From NCBI GenBank assembly GCA_009928645.1, contig SACH01000013.1, positions 1-56,791 on the forward strand: a DNA stretch of 56,791 nt, in the 5' to 3' direction. The notes below the pieces were generated by a model that was not told the DNA's origin, did no database searches, and saw only the letters and a program-made list of their open reading frames with translations. Each line of letters opens with the position of its first letter. Position 1 is the first letter of the stretch. This document shows, in pieces, positions 8,128 through 17,156 of the stretch. The position numbers and the translations under genes are program-made. Origin of the DNA: Gammaproteobacteria bacterium (lineage in GTDB: Bacteria > Pseudomonadota > Gammaproteobacteria > Chromatiales > Chromatiaceae).

Positions 8128-10134
8128 ATGGATACGGGATTGTTTTTCGCCGCGGTTGCCGTTGCGCTAGCGCTGACTTCATCCGCGGTGTCGCTGGGCG
8201 CGGGGAGGATCCCGGGGATTCTGCGCATGCTGGCGATGCCCTTGCTCGGGCTCGCTGGCCTGGCCGCGCTCGCGGCGGGCTTGGTCGCTCTCACCGAGGG
8301 TGGCGTGATCGCGACCACCCTGCCGCTAGGGTTGCCGTGGCTCCCGTGGCGGGTCCGTCTGGACGCGCTCGCCGGGTTCTTCCTCGCCCTGATCGGTATT
8401 GTGAGCTGTGCCGTGGGTCTGTATGGACCCGTCTATGCGCGCGCGCTTGAACACGGTCGCGAGTCGCTCACGGCGCTGGGTGTTTTCACTGGCCTGTTCC
8501 TCACCGGCATGCTGCTGGTGGTTCTGGCCGACGACGCCTTCCTGTTCATGGTGGCATGGGAGTTGATGTCCCTGTCATCCTACTTTCTGGTGGCGTTCCA
8601 GCACGAGAACGCGGCCAACCGCCGCGCTGCATTTCTGTATCTATTGATGGCCCATATCGGCGGACTGGCCATCCTGCTTGGCTTCGGGGTCCTGGCGGCC
8701 TTCGGTGGTGGCTTTGGCTTTGACACGATGCGCGTCGCCGAGATCCCCGCCCTCTGGTCGAGCATCGCCTTCGTCTTGGTCTTCCTCGGCTTCGGCATGA
8801 AAGCGGGCCTGGTGCCGCTGCATGCCTGGCTGCCGGAGGCCCACCCGGTGGCACCCTCGCACATCTCGGCCATGATGTCCGGGGTGATGCTCAAGGTCGC
8901 CGTGTACGGCTTCATTCGGGTGATCTTTGACCTGATCGGCCAGTTCCATTGGCAGTGGGGCGTTAGCGTGCTGGTGATCGGCGGCGTGTCGGCCATCATG
9001 GGCGTGCTCTACGCCCTGATGCAGAATGATCTCAAGCGTCTCCTGGCCTATTCCTCGGTCGAGAATCTCGGCATCATCTTCATCGGCCTGGGGCTGGCCC
9101 TGGTGTTCTTGAGTACCGGCCACCTGGTGCTGGGTAGCCTGGCGTTGATCGCCGCGCTCTACCACAGCCTCAACCACGCCATGTTCAAGGGCCTGCTGTT
9201 CCTCGGCGCGGGCGCCATTCTGCATAGCACCCATGAACATGACCTGGAGCAGATGGGCGGTTTGTTACGGCGCATGCCCTGGACCGGCCTCTTCTTTCTG
9301 ATCGGTTGCCTTTCCATCTCGGCGCTGCCCCCCTTCAATGGTTTCGTCTCCGAGTGGTTGACCTTCCAGGCGGCACTCCAGGCCTGGCAACTCGATAGCG
9401 GCGTGCTGCGCAGTCTGATCCCGATGACCGCGGCGGCGTTGGCGCTTACCGGCGCCCTGGCCGCGGCCTGCTTCGTCAAGGCTTATGGCATCGCCTTCCT
9501 TGGTCAGGCCCGTAGCCGGCATGTGCGTCGTGCCCGACCGGTTCCGTTCGGTATGCGCGCCAGCCAGGGATTGCTGGCGACGATGTGCCTGTTACTGGGC
9601 ATTTTTCCGGCTTCCGTCATTGCGCTCGTCGATGTCGTCGTGCGGCAAATCCTTGGCGATGGCTTGCCGCGGACGACGGCCCAAGGCTGGCTGTGGCTGA
9701 CACCCGTATCGCCCGGAACGGCCAGCTACAGTGCCCCACTGCTGATCGTCCTCTTGTCTCTGGGGGCCGCGGCCGTGGCCTGGATGCTGCGTCGCGGCAT
9801 GGTGCGCCGGGTGCGCCGCTGTGATGCCTGGGACTGCGGCTTCGCCCCACCGACGGCGCGCATGCAGTACACCGCTACGGCCTTCGCCCAGCCGATCCGC
9901 CGGGTGTTCGCCTTGTTGTTCCACATCGAGGAGTCCGTCGACCGCCGCAGGGGCGGTGAAGCCCACCATCGCCTGATCGTCAGCGACCGTACCTGGCGGC
10001 TGCTCTATGCCCCGATTGCGCGGGCCGTGGAATCCGCGGCCCGCCGGGTGGTCAAACTGCAATCGGGCAACATCCGTGTCTATCTGGGCTGGACGCTCAG
10101 CACCCTTTTGGTTCTGTTATGGATCATTTCCTGA
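8128..10134 (+). CDS. hyfB: Hydrogenase-4 component B-like antiporter subunit (NuoL/M family)
   Basis: A 668-residue polytopic membrane protein of the Mrp-antiporter/NuoL/NuoM family. Conserved ion-channel residues are present: Glu145 in AWELMSLSSYF, Lys225 in GFGMKAGLVPLHAWLPEAHP, and Lys256 in SGVMLKVAVYG. The long C-terminal cytoplasmic and membrane extension (from about residue 470) is as in HyfB/HycC. It is predicted to move protons or Na+ in the membrane arm of the complex encoded here. The gene overlaps hyfC by 16 bases and follows the XRE gene at once. HyfB and HycC cannot be separated by eye; context (two antiporter subunits plus HyfE) favours the Hyf layout. Confidence 0.9.
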   Translation: MDTGLFFAAVAVALALTSSAVSLGAGRIPGILRMLAMPLLGLAGLAALAAGLVALTEGGVIATTLPLGLPWLPWRVRLDALAGFFLALIGIVSCAVGLYGPVYARALEHGRESLTALGVFTGLFLTGMLLVVLADDAFLFMVAWELMSLSSYFLVAFQHENAANRRAAFLYLLMAHIGGLAILLGFGVLAAFGGGFGFDTMRVAEIPALWSSIAFVLVFLGFGMKAGLVPLHAWLPEAHPVAPSHISAMMSGVMLKVAVYGFIRVIFDLIGQFHWQWGVSVLVIGGVSAIMGVLYALMQNDLKRLLAYSSVENLGIIFIGLGLALVFLSTGHLVLGSLALIAALYHSLNHAMFKGLLFLGAGAILHSTHEHDLEQMGGLLRRMPWTGLFFLIGCLSISALPPFNGFVSEWLTFQAALQAWQLDSGVLRSLIPMTAAALALTGALAAACFVKAYGIAFLGQARSRHVRRARPVPFGMRASQGLLATMCLLLGIFPASVIALVDVVVRQILGDGLPRTTAQGWLWLTPVSPGTASYSAPLLIVLLSLGAAAVAWMLRRGMVRRVRRCDAWDCGFAPPTARMQYTATAFAQPIRRVFALLFHIEESVDRRRGGEAHHRLIVSDRTWRLLYAPIARAVESAARRVVKLQSGNIRVYLGWTLSTLLVLLWIIS

Positions 10135-11084
10135 ACGCGGGCCCTTGGGGCCTGGCCTTGTTGCAGGCGCTGCTGTATGCCGCCTTGGGACCCCTGCTGG
10201 TCGGCTGGATCCGCAAGGTGAAGGCAAGACTGCAAAATCGGCGCGGCGCGCCAATCATCCAGCCCTATCGCGATCTGTGGAAGCTCTTCGCCAAGGAGGC
10301 ACGAGTGGCTCACACTGCGTCGCCCGTGTTTCGCAGCGCCCCCTACATCGTCTTCGTGGCCACCTGGCTGGCGGCGGCAACGATCCCGCTGGTGGCCACC
10401 AACCTGCCCACCGCGGCGATTGCGGACCTCATCGCCCTGGTCGGTCTCCTGGCGTTGGCGCGGTTCTTTCTCGCCCTGGCGGGAATGGACGTCGGCACCG
10501 CCTTCGGCGGCATGGGCGCCTCCCGCGAGATGCTGGTCTCGGCCCTGGCTGAACCGGCGATGCTGGTCGCCGTCTTCACCCTCGCCATGACCGCCCACAG
10601 TACCAACCTGGCGAGTGTCGTCGATTATCACCTCAACAGTGGCCTCGTACTGAGACCCTCGTTCCTCTTTGCCCTCGGTGGCTTGTTACTGGTGGCGCTC
10701 GCCGAGACTGGCCGCATTCCCGTGGACAACCCGGCCACTCACCTCGAACTGACGATGATCCATGAGGCCATGCTGCTCGAATATTCCGGTCGGCACTTGG
10801 GGATGATGGAATGGGCGGCGCAGATCAAGCTGGTGCTGTATGGCACCCTGATCGTCAACATCTTCTTCCCCTGGGGGATCGCGCAGAGCCTGACGCCGGT
10901 CGCGTTGGGGGTCGCCCTGGCCGCCATCGTCATCAAACTCCTGATACTCGGCGCGGCGTTGGCGGTGGGCGAAACCGTCCTGGCAAAAATGCGCCTGTTC
11001 CGGGCACCGGCCTTCCTGAATCTGTCCCTCCTCCTGTCGTTACTCGGGCTGCTCAGCCACATCATCCTTGAGGTGGGGGCATGA
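10119..11084 (+). CDS. hyfC: Hydrogenase-4 component C-like membrane subunit (NuoH family)
   Basis: A 321-residue, eight-helix protein of the NuoH/HyfC/HycD family, which joins the soluble redox module to the membrane arm. Family marks include GWIRKVKARLQNRRGAP then QPYRDLWKLFAKE (first loop), and ALAETGRIPVDNPATHLEL with HEAMLLEYSG, the acidic loop that forms the ion entry path in complex I relatives. The start overlaps the end of hyfB; the stop overlaps hyfE by four bases. All key acidic positions look intact, suggesting a working membrane coupling element even though the partner catalytic subunit lacks NiFe ligands. Confidence 0.9.
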   Translation: MDHFLNAGPWGLALLQALLYAALGPLLVGWIRKVKARLQNRRGAPIIQPYRDLWKLFAKEARVAHTASPVFRSAPYIVFVATWLAAATIPLVATNLPTAAIADLIALVGLLALARFFLALAGMDVGTAFGGMGASREMLVSALAEPAMLVAVFTLAMTAHSTNLASVVDYHLNSGLVLRPSFLFALGGLLLVALAETGRIPVDNPATHLELTMIHEAMLLEYSGRHLGMMEWAAQIKLVLYGTLIVNIFFPWGIAQSLTPVALGVALAAIVIKLLILGAALAVGETVLAKMRLFRAPAFLNLSLLLSLLGLLSHIILEVGA

Positions 11085-11767
11085 TCTTCACCAGTCTCTC
11101 CCTGCTCCCGCAATTGGTGCTGATGTTGGCGGCGCTCGTGCTGCTCACCTCCTTTGCCCTGCTTTCTCAGGCGCGCCTGGTTTCCGCCATCCATGTTTTT
11201 GCCTGGCAGGGCGCCTTGGTGGCGGCGGTAACGGTCGTGGTCGCCATGACCAGTCATTCCCATCATCTCTATTTTTCGGGAGCGCTCACCCTGCTGCTCA
11301 AAGCCCTACTGATTCCTTGGATGCTCCATCGCCTGACACGGCGTCTGGAGCTTGATCGCCATGTGGAATCCCTAGGTAGGCCCGCGCTGACCATGATGGC
11401 CGGCGTCGCCCTGGTGGTCTTCAGCTACTGGCTGGTGCTGCCCATGATCCAGCAGGAGCAGATCTTCACGCGCAACATCATCGCCATCAGCCTGGCCGTG
11501 CTCCTGATTGGCCTGCTGACGATGGTGTTCCGCCAGCAGGCGGTGATTCAGGTGCTTGGCTTCATGTCGATGGAGAATGCTCTGTTCCTGGCCGCCGTCT
11601 CCGCGACCTCCGGCATGCCGATGGTCGTCGAACTTGGCGTCGCCTTCGATGTGTTGGTGGCGATGGTGTTGTTTGGCGTGTTCTTCTTCCAGATTCGCGA
11701 AAGCATCGACTCCCTCGACGTGGACCGGCTCAACCGGCTCACCGAGACCGTGGAGGATGGAAAGTGA
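11081..11767 (+). CDS. hyfE: Hydrogenase-4 component E-like membrane subunit (NuoK-like)
   Basis: A 228-residue protein with about seven hydrophobic helices. The C-terminal half resembles NuoK/MrpC: FRQQAVIQVLGFMSMENALF and EMG-like VVELGVAFDVLVAMVLFGVF, where Glu residues sit in the membrane. HyfE subunits extend NuoK with extra N-terminal helices, and the length fits. It overlaps hyfC and hyfF by ATGA junctions, showing translational coupling. Its presence, absent from E. coli hydrogenase 3, points to the Hyf/Ehr type of complex. Confidence 0.85.
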   Translation: MIFTSLSLLPQLVLMLAALVLLTSFALLSQARLVSAIHVFAWQGALVAAVTVVVAMTSHSHHLYFSGALTLLLKALLIPWMLHRLTRRLELDRHVESLGRPALTMMAGVALVVFSYWLVLPMIQQEQIFTRNIIAISLAVLLIGLLTMVFRQQAVIQVLGFMSMENALFLAAVSATSGMPMVVELGVAFDVLVAMVLFGVFFFQIRESIDSLDVDRLNRLTETVEDGK

Positions 11768-13236
11768 ACGCGTTGCTGGTCGTGCTGCTCTCGCCCCTGG
11801 TAGGCGCTATCGTTCTTGCCCTGTTACGTCCGCTGCGCTGGGCCGGCTGGCTCAACTTCGGGGTCTCCGCGGTTTCATTTGCGGCGGCGATCATGCTGTC
11901 CTGGACGGTGGGTGCCGTTGGCGAGGTCGCCGGATTCACCTTTCGCGTCGACGCCTTCAATGTCTATCTCGTGGCGCTGACCACGTTCGTCGGGCTGACC
12001 ACCTCGATCTTCTCCCGACCTTACATGCGCCACGTCTGTGAGACCGGCAAGATCGGCAATCGCGGCATGCGTATTTACCATTCCATGTACCAGGCCTTCA
12101 TGTTCACCATGCTGCTGTCCCTCACCACCGACAACCTCGGGGTACTGTGGGTGGCGGTGGAAGGCGCGACGTTGGCGACGGTGCTGCTGGTGTCCTTATA
12201 CCGCACACCCGAGGCGGTGGAAGCGGCCTGGAAATACTTCATCCTCTGCGGCGTGGGTATCGCCCTCGCGCTGTTTGGCACGGTGTTGACCTATTTCGCG
12301 GCCCAACAGGTCATCAGCGATCCGGAGACCGGTCTCCTCTGGAGCGCACTCTATCAGCGTTCCGGTGAACTCGACGCCGTGGTAATGCGGCTTGCCTTCG
12401 TGTTCCTGCTCGTGGGCTATGGGACCAAGGTTGGTTTGGTACCCATGCACCAATGGCTGCCCGATGCGCATTCGGAAGGTCCCACCCCCATGTCGGCCGT
12501 ACTCTCCGGTCTACTGTTGAACGTGGCCCTCTATGCGTTGATACGCCTGAAGATGCTCGTGGACGGGTCCTTGGCCGGAACCGACACCCCACACCTGGCT
12601 GGCCAACTGATGATGGGATTTGGCCTGGTATCTTTCCTCACGGCGGGCCTGTTCCTGCATCGTCAGCGCGACATCAAGCGGATGTTCAGCTATTCCTCGA
12701 TCGAGCACATGGGCCTGATGACCTTCGGCTTCGGGCTCGGCGGTCCGCTGGCCACCTTCGGCGCCCTGCTGCACATGCTGGTGCACTCCTTCACCAAGTC
12801 GGCGATTTTCGTCACCGTGGGCCATGCGGCCCATATTGCCGGTACCCAGTCCATCGACCACATCCGCGGGCTGATCCGTACCCAGCCAGCCGTGGGCTGG
12901 TCGCTGCTGATCGGTGTGGTTGCCATCGCTGGCTTTCCGCCCTTCGGCGTCTTTACCAGCGAGTTCCTGCTGCTGACCGCCACCATGCAGGCGCAGCCCT
13001 GGTTCACGATCCCTCTGCTGACGGGTTTGGTCGTCGCCTTCGCCGGCCTGTTCCGGCACCTGCATCCCATGGTCTATGGCGCCGCGCCGCCAGGCCAGCG
13101 CCCCGTGGCGGCGAATATGCTGCCGGTGCTGACTCACCTGGGGCTGGTACTTTGGCTTGGGCTCTCCATCCCCCCCTTCCTCACCCGCTGGCTGGATCGA
13201 GCGACTGAACTGATCACCGGGACGCACCTGCTATGA
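11764..13236 (+). CDS. hyfF: Hydrogenase-4 component F-like antiporter subunit (NuoL/N family)
   Basis: A 490-residue second antiporter-like subunit. Typical residues are seen in VLWVAVEGATLATVLLVS (membrane Glu), YGTKVGLVPMHQWLPDAHSE (Lys of the central helix, with the LPDAH loop) and HRQRDIKRMFSYSSIEHMG. Having both HyfB and HyfF suggests two ion-translocating modules. The start codon is within hyfE's end (GTG at 11764) and the end overlaps hyfG by four bases. It acts in the cytoplasmic membrane; whether it carries H+ or Na+ cannot be told. Confidence 0.9.
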   Translation: MNALLVVLLSPLVGAIVLALLRPLRWAGWLNFGVSAVSFAAAIMLSWTVGAVGEVAGFTFRVDAFNVYLVALTTFVGLTTSIFSRPYMRHVCETGKIGNRGMRIYHSMYQAFMFTMLLSLTTDNLGVLWVAVEGATLATVLLVSLYRTPEAVEAAWKYFILCGVGIALALFGTVLTYFAAQQVISDPETGLLWSALYQRSGELDAVVMRLAFVFLLVGYGTKVGLVPMHQWLPDAHSEGPTPMSAVLSGLLLNVALYALIRLKMLVDGSLAGTDTPHLAGQLMMGFGLVSFLTAGLFLHRQRDIKRMFSYSSIEHMGLMTFGFGLGGPLATFGALLHMLVHSFTKSAIFVTVGHAAHIAGTQSIDHIRGLIRTQPAVGWSLLIGVVAIAGFPPFGVFTSEFLLLTATMQAQPWFTIPLLTGLVVAFAGLFRHLHPMVYGAAPPGQRPVAANMLPVLTHLGLVLWLGLSIPPFLTRWLDRATELITGTHLL

Positions 13237-14819
13237 GTGCCTTCGACTGGCTGTCCGAGTATCTCGCGCGACTGGAAGACGAACATGTGCTCGTGCGCCA
13301 TGGCGAGGCCAAGTCTTTAAGCCCGGCCCATCGGCTGGTGTTGGACGCCGAGGACTGGGGTATGGCGGGATCCGTGGCGGCGGGCATGGGCTGCCGCTGG
13401 GTCGGCGCCTGGGGTGATCCAAGGGAATTGAATGTCGTGGTGCGTGTCTGCCTGGAGCATTTGGGTGACTACCTGGTGATCGAGACCGAGGTACCCCTGA
13501 GCCGCCCGCTCCTGGCTTCGCACACCCCCTACTTTCCGGGCGCGAATCGCCTGGAGCGTCATCTGCGCGATTTGTCGGGCGTTGCCTTTCTGGATCACCC
13601 TGATCGCCGCCGCTGGACCCGCCACCAGGCTTGGCCAGACGGCGACTTCCCCCTGCGCGTGGACTATCCCGCCGCGGGACGCTCGCACAAGCGTGCCCAG
13701 GCCGACGCCGACTACCCCTTTGCGGGCATTCACGGCGGCGGCGTCTACGAAATCCCGGTCGGGCCGGTACACGCCGGGATCATCGAACCCGGCCATTTTC
13801 GCTTCCAGGCGGTGGGCGAAGAGGTCCTGCGGCTGGAAGCGCGCTTGGGCTACGTACATAAGGGCATTGAAAAAAGCGCTGTGGGGCGTGACCCGGGCGG
13901 ACTCGCCCGGCTGGCCGGGCGCGTCTCGGGCGACTCGACAGTGGCTCACGCCTGGGCCGCCTGCCAGGCGATGGAACGTGCCGCCACCTGCAACGTGCCC
14001 CCACGGGCCGCGATACTGCGCGCCTTGTTCAGCGAACGCGAGCGCATCGCGAATCATCTCGGCGATATTGGTGCCATCTGTAACGACGTGGGCTTTGCCT
14101 TCGTTCATGTGCAGTGCGCGCGCCTGCGTGAGCAATGGCATCGCCGTAGCGCGGAGCTATTTGGTCATCGCTTCATGATGGATGCGGTGATTCCCGGTGG
14201 CGTCGCCCACGACCTGACGCCGGAGGGCGCGGCGCTCCTGCGCATGGACCACGCTGCCCTGCGCCAGGTGATCGAACCCTTGTTCGACATCGTCGACGAT
14301 CACCCCTCGCTGGATGACCGACTGCTGAGCACCGGCTACCTGAGCAACGCCGATGCCCGCGCCCTGGGATGCACGGGCTATGTCGGCAAGGCGAGCGGCC
14401 AGGGGTTCGACGTGCGGCGCGACAACCCCTACTCGCCCTACGACACGCACCCGGTGACGGTACCCGTGGAGACCGCTGGCGACGTGGCTGCCCGGGTACG
14501 GGTACGCATGGCCGAAGTTCGGATCAGTCTTTCCCTGATGGACCAGTTGCTCGAAGCCATGCCCGCGGGGGCGATTGCAGCGCCAATGCCGACACCCCAG
14601 TCCAACAGCGTCGGGTTGGGTCTGGTGGAGGGCTGGCGCGGGGAGGTGTTGAGTTTTGTCCGCTTCGATGCGCAGGGACGCATCGCCCGCTTCTTCCCGC
14701 GCGATCCGAGTTGGTTTACCTGGCCGGCCCTGGAACGACTGATTCAGGGCAACATCGTTCCCGACTTTCCGGTCTGCAATAAATCGGTCAATGGCTCCTA
14801 CGCGGGCCAGGATCTCTAG
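13233..14819 (+). CDS. hyfG: Hydrogenase-4 large-subunit-like protein lacking NiFe ligands (Ehr type, NuoCD-like)
   Basis: A 528-residue NuoC-NuoD-type fusion like HyfG/HycE: residues 1-140 are NuoC-like and residues about 160-528 NuoD-like (GPVHAGIIEPGHFRF, LGYVHKGIEK, ERIANHLGDIG). Active group-4 hydrogenases bind Ni and Fe by two CxxC pairs. Here the first position reads RVSGDSTVAHA (Ser232 and Ser235 instead of Cys), and the C-terminal one reads GSYAGQDL (Ser522 and Gly525). No other CxxC exists. It therefore matches the energy-converting hydrogenase-related (Ehr) complexes, whose electron partner is unknown, and should not be called a hydrogenase. No NiFe maturation genes are nearby. Confidence 0.88.
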   Translation: MSAFDWLSEYLARLEDEHVLVRHGEAKSLSPAHRLVLDAEDWGMAGSVAAGMGCRWVGAWGDPRELNVVVRVCLEHLGDYLVIETEVPLSRPLLASHTPYFPGANRLERHLRDLSGVAFLDHPDRRRWTRHQAWPDGDFPLRVDYPAAGRSHKRAQADADYPFAGIHGGGVYEIPVGPVHAGIIEPGHFRFQAVGEEVLRLEARLGYVHKGIEKSAVGRDPGGLARLAGRVSGDSTVAHAWAACQAMERAATCNVPPRAAILRALFSERERIANHLGDIGAICNDVGFAFVHVQCARLREQWHRRSAELFGHRFMMDAVIPGGVAHDLTPEGAALLRMDHAALRQVIEPLFDIVDDHPSLDDRLLSTGYLSNADARALGCTGYVGKASGQGFDVRRDNPYSPYDTHPVTVPVETAGDVAARVRVRMAEVRISLSLMDQLLEAMPAGAIAAPMPTPQSNSVGLGLVEGWRGEVLSFVRFDAQGRIARFFPRDPSWFTWPALERLIQGNIVPDFPVCNKSVNGSYAGQDL

Positions 14820-14827
14820 GAGGAACC

Positions 14828-15409
14828 ATGTTCCGGATTCTGAGGCAATCCTTGCGCACGGGTGTCGTCACCGAACGGGCACCCGCCTGCGATGACGCGG
14901 AACTCGAACGTCTCGGCATTGAACTGCGTCGCCAGATCGGCGAACAGTTTGCGCACAGTCTCGCCATCCGTCAGGTCGACGCTGGATCGTGCAACGGCTG
15001 CGAACTGGAGATCCATGCCCTCAACAATCCCTATTATGACGTCGAGCGGTTTGGCATCCATTTCGTGGCATCGCCTCGCCACGCCGACGCGCTGCTCGTG
15101 ACAGGCCCTGTCTCGCGGCACATGGAAACGGCGCTGCTCCGTACTTGGCGCGCCACGCCCTCGCCAAAGCTCGTCATCGCCGCCGGCACCTGCGCCTGCA
15201 CCGGGGGCGAGTTCGGGGTCTCCTATGCCAGTTGCGGGGCGGTGGAGAATGTGATCCCCGTGGATGTCAAGATCCCCGGCTGTCCACCAGCACCGCTGGA
15301 CCTTCTGCGGGGTTTGCTCGCGGCCATCTCGCGAGAAGGCCGCTGCCGAACCGGCGTGCAATTACGCGCGCGCCGTCAGCCCGCGCCGCCACAAACCCAA
15401 GTTTTGTGA
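14828..15409 (+). CDS. hyfI: Hydrogenase-4 small-subunit-like FeS protein (NuoB family)
   Basis: A 193-residue NuoB/HyfI-like protein. The four ligands of the proximal [4Fe-4S] cluster are present: Cys55 and Cys58 (GSCNGCELE), Cys122 (GTCACTGG) and Cys152 (IPGCPPAP). The electron-transfer cluster is thus intact although the neighbouring large-subunit homologue has no metal ligands. AGGAGG directly precedes the ATG, nine bases after hyfG. It ends the operon: no HyfH-type ferredoxin subunit, formate dehydrogenase or maturation gene follows. The C-terminal Arg/Pro-rich tail after residue 175 is variable in the family. Confidence 0.9.
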   Translation: MFRILRQSLRTGVVTERAPACDDAELERLGIELRRQIGEQFAHSLAIRQVDAGSCNGCELEIHALNNPYYDVERFGIHFVASPRHADALLVTGPVSRHMETALLRTWRATPSPKLVIAAGTCACTGGEFGVSYASCGAVENVIPVDVKIPGCPPAPLDLLRGLLAAISREGRCRTGVQLRARRQPAPPQTQVL

Positions 15410-15599
15410 CCCAACCATCACCACCACCAACACCGGTCAGCGGCGCGCTGTCCCCGTCGCTCTGGTGGTCACTCGCAGTGCATGTGATTGGCAGGGCGAT
15501 TGGCCGGCGCGTCAGACCGTGGGATGGGACCAGCTTAGCGCGAAAGTCACGGAAAAGTTTTTTATTATCAAGGGGGTGGTACGCCAAATCATGCCGCTC
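15410..15599. other. Convergent intergenic region, nothing recognised
   Basis: This stretch separates the converging hyfI and TraB-family genes. I see no convincing terminator, repeat or small ORF in it. Confidence 0.4.
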
Positions 15600-17156
15600 T
15601 CAGGAAAAGATCTGGTCGTAAATGCGGAAACCGGCCACATAGGTGCCGGTCGCGGCGCCCAGGTTGGAGAAGAGGAAGACCAGCAGTATGCGCAGCACCC
15701 GGTTGCGCCACCAGGCCCCGACCCGGGTCGCGTCCTGGCGCAGCCGGCCAAAGTCCCCGACCATGGGTTTGCGCAGCCAGAGTTCCACCAGGGCCGTGAC
15801 CATGCCGGCGCCGATGGCGGGGTGGAGGGTGGTGAGGGGCGCGGCGAGGAAGCCCGCCAGGATCGTCAGGGGGTGGCCGGCGGCCAGCAGGGTGCCCAGG
15901 GCGCACAGGCTGCCGGTGATGAGGACCCAGTCCCGCACCACCTCCCAACCCAGTTCGGGGCTTTGGGCAAAGCCATAGCCGAAACCGCCGAGGATCAGGG
16001 CCAGGATCAGCCAGGAGATGGCCTTGGGCCAGGGGCTGGGCGGCGGCAGGCGCTCCAGTTCTTCGATGATCTGGCGGGGGTCCTGATGGGGCTCCTGGTG
16101 AGTGTGGGGCTCTCGCGCTGGGATCTCCAGCGGGTCCGCGTTTCGCGCGGCGGCGCGCCAGGTGTCGGGCCCGGCCACTTGGGGGGGCTCGCTGATCATC
16201 ACCGGGGCCTCGGCGGCGGTTACGGTGTGGATCTCAGGGCTGGTGGCGAGGTTTTCTCTGATCAGGGAGCTGGTTAAGGAGGTATCTGGTGCCGCCCCCA
16301 GATAGCGGGCAACGCCCTTCAGGTGGCCGGCCCCCAGCACCGCCAGGATCCGGTCATGGCCCTCCCGGGAGATCTCCTCCCGCAGCCGGGCGGCCATGTA
16401 GCGGTCGCGCTCGTCGATCAGGGGCTGGTAGAGGTCCTGCCGGTCGCGGGCGAACTCGGCGAAGCTGGTCTCCAGGACATCGCCCTCCTTGAGGCGCTCG
16501 ACTTCCGCCTCGGAGACCTTTTCATGAGAGACGAGGGCGGCAAGGAGGCCGGAGAAGAGCTCCAGGCGTCGCCACCAACCCAGATTGGCGGCGACGCGCT
16601 TGAGGGTGACGCCGATCTCCCGGTCCACCAGCACCACCGGCAGGTGGCGCTCCCGGGCCTGGGCGATGGCCATGCGCTGCTCGGCGCCGGGCTCGATGCC
16701 GAACTGGTCCGCCAGGCGCTGCTGGTAGGCCCCCAGGGCCAGGCTGGCGACCACCATGGCCACCCGCCCCTGGCGGATGACGCCGAAGAGGTCCATGCGC
16801 GCCAGGGCGTCGGGGTCGAGGAGCGCCTGGTAGCGGCTGGGGCAGAGCTCCACGGCCACGGCGTCGAAGGGCTCCGTCTCCAGCAGCCGCCGCACCTGAT
16901 CGGCGCTGGCCCGGGAGACGTGGGCGGTGCCCAGCAGGGTCACCCGGGTGGCGCCGACCTGGAGGTCGATGCGCGGTTCGGTGGGGTTGTCCCCTGTCAG
17001 TCGTGGCTCATCGCCGCCGCTGGCCGTGGCGGATGAGAGCAACTCTGGCGGCGATGGGACCTGGCTGGTTGGCCTGATCGGCCCGGAATCCGGGGCGGTC
17101 TGGGACCCAGGCTGATTCGGGGTCTCAGCCGCGACCGGCCCTGGCTCGGCGCTCAT
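15600..17156 (-). CDS. TraB/PrgY (GumN-like) family membrane protein
   Basis: A 518-residue protein. Residues 1-60 are a Pro/Ser-rich, probably disordered leader. Residues about 62-285 carry the TraB/PrgY fold: [18 protein letters not shown] (GTxHxS motif), [14 protein letters not shown] (conserved ExxxxR), and [13 protein letters not shown] (GxGH). The last 170 residues contain several membrane helices ([16 protein letters not shown] and onward). Family members are linked to shutdown of peptide signalling or to proteolysis, but the biochemical role is unsettled. Its ATG overlaps the stop of the HerA-like gene (17153-17156), so the two are translated together. Confidence 0.87.
   Translation of the reverse strand: MSAEPGPVAAETPNQPGSQTAPDSGPIRPTSQVPSPPELLSSATASGGDEPRLTGDNPTEPRIDLQVGATRVTLLGTAHVSRASADQVRRLLETEPFDAVAVELCPSRYQALLDPDALARMDLFGVIRQGRVAMVVASLALGAYQQRLADQFGIEPGAEQRMAIAQARERHLPVVLVDREIGVTLKRVAANLGWWRRLELFSGLLAALVSHEKVSEAEVERLKEGDVLETSFAEFARDRQDLYQPLIDERDRYMAARLREEISREGHDRILAVLGAGHLKGVARYLGAAPDTSLTSSLIRENLATSPEIHTVTAAEAPVMISEPPQVAGPDTWRAAARNADPLEIPAREPHTHQEPHQDPRQIIEELERLPPPSPWPKAISWLILALILGGFGYGFAQSPELGWEVVRDWVLITGSLCALGTLLAAGHPLTILAGFLAAPLTTLHPAIGAGMVTALVELWLRKPMVGDFGRLRQDATRVGAWWRNRVLRILLVFLFSNLGAATGTYVAGFRIYDQIFS

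Noticed and set aside
13233..14819. Calling hyfG an active NiFe hydrogenase large subunit
   Set aside because: All four metal-binding cysteines are absent.
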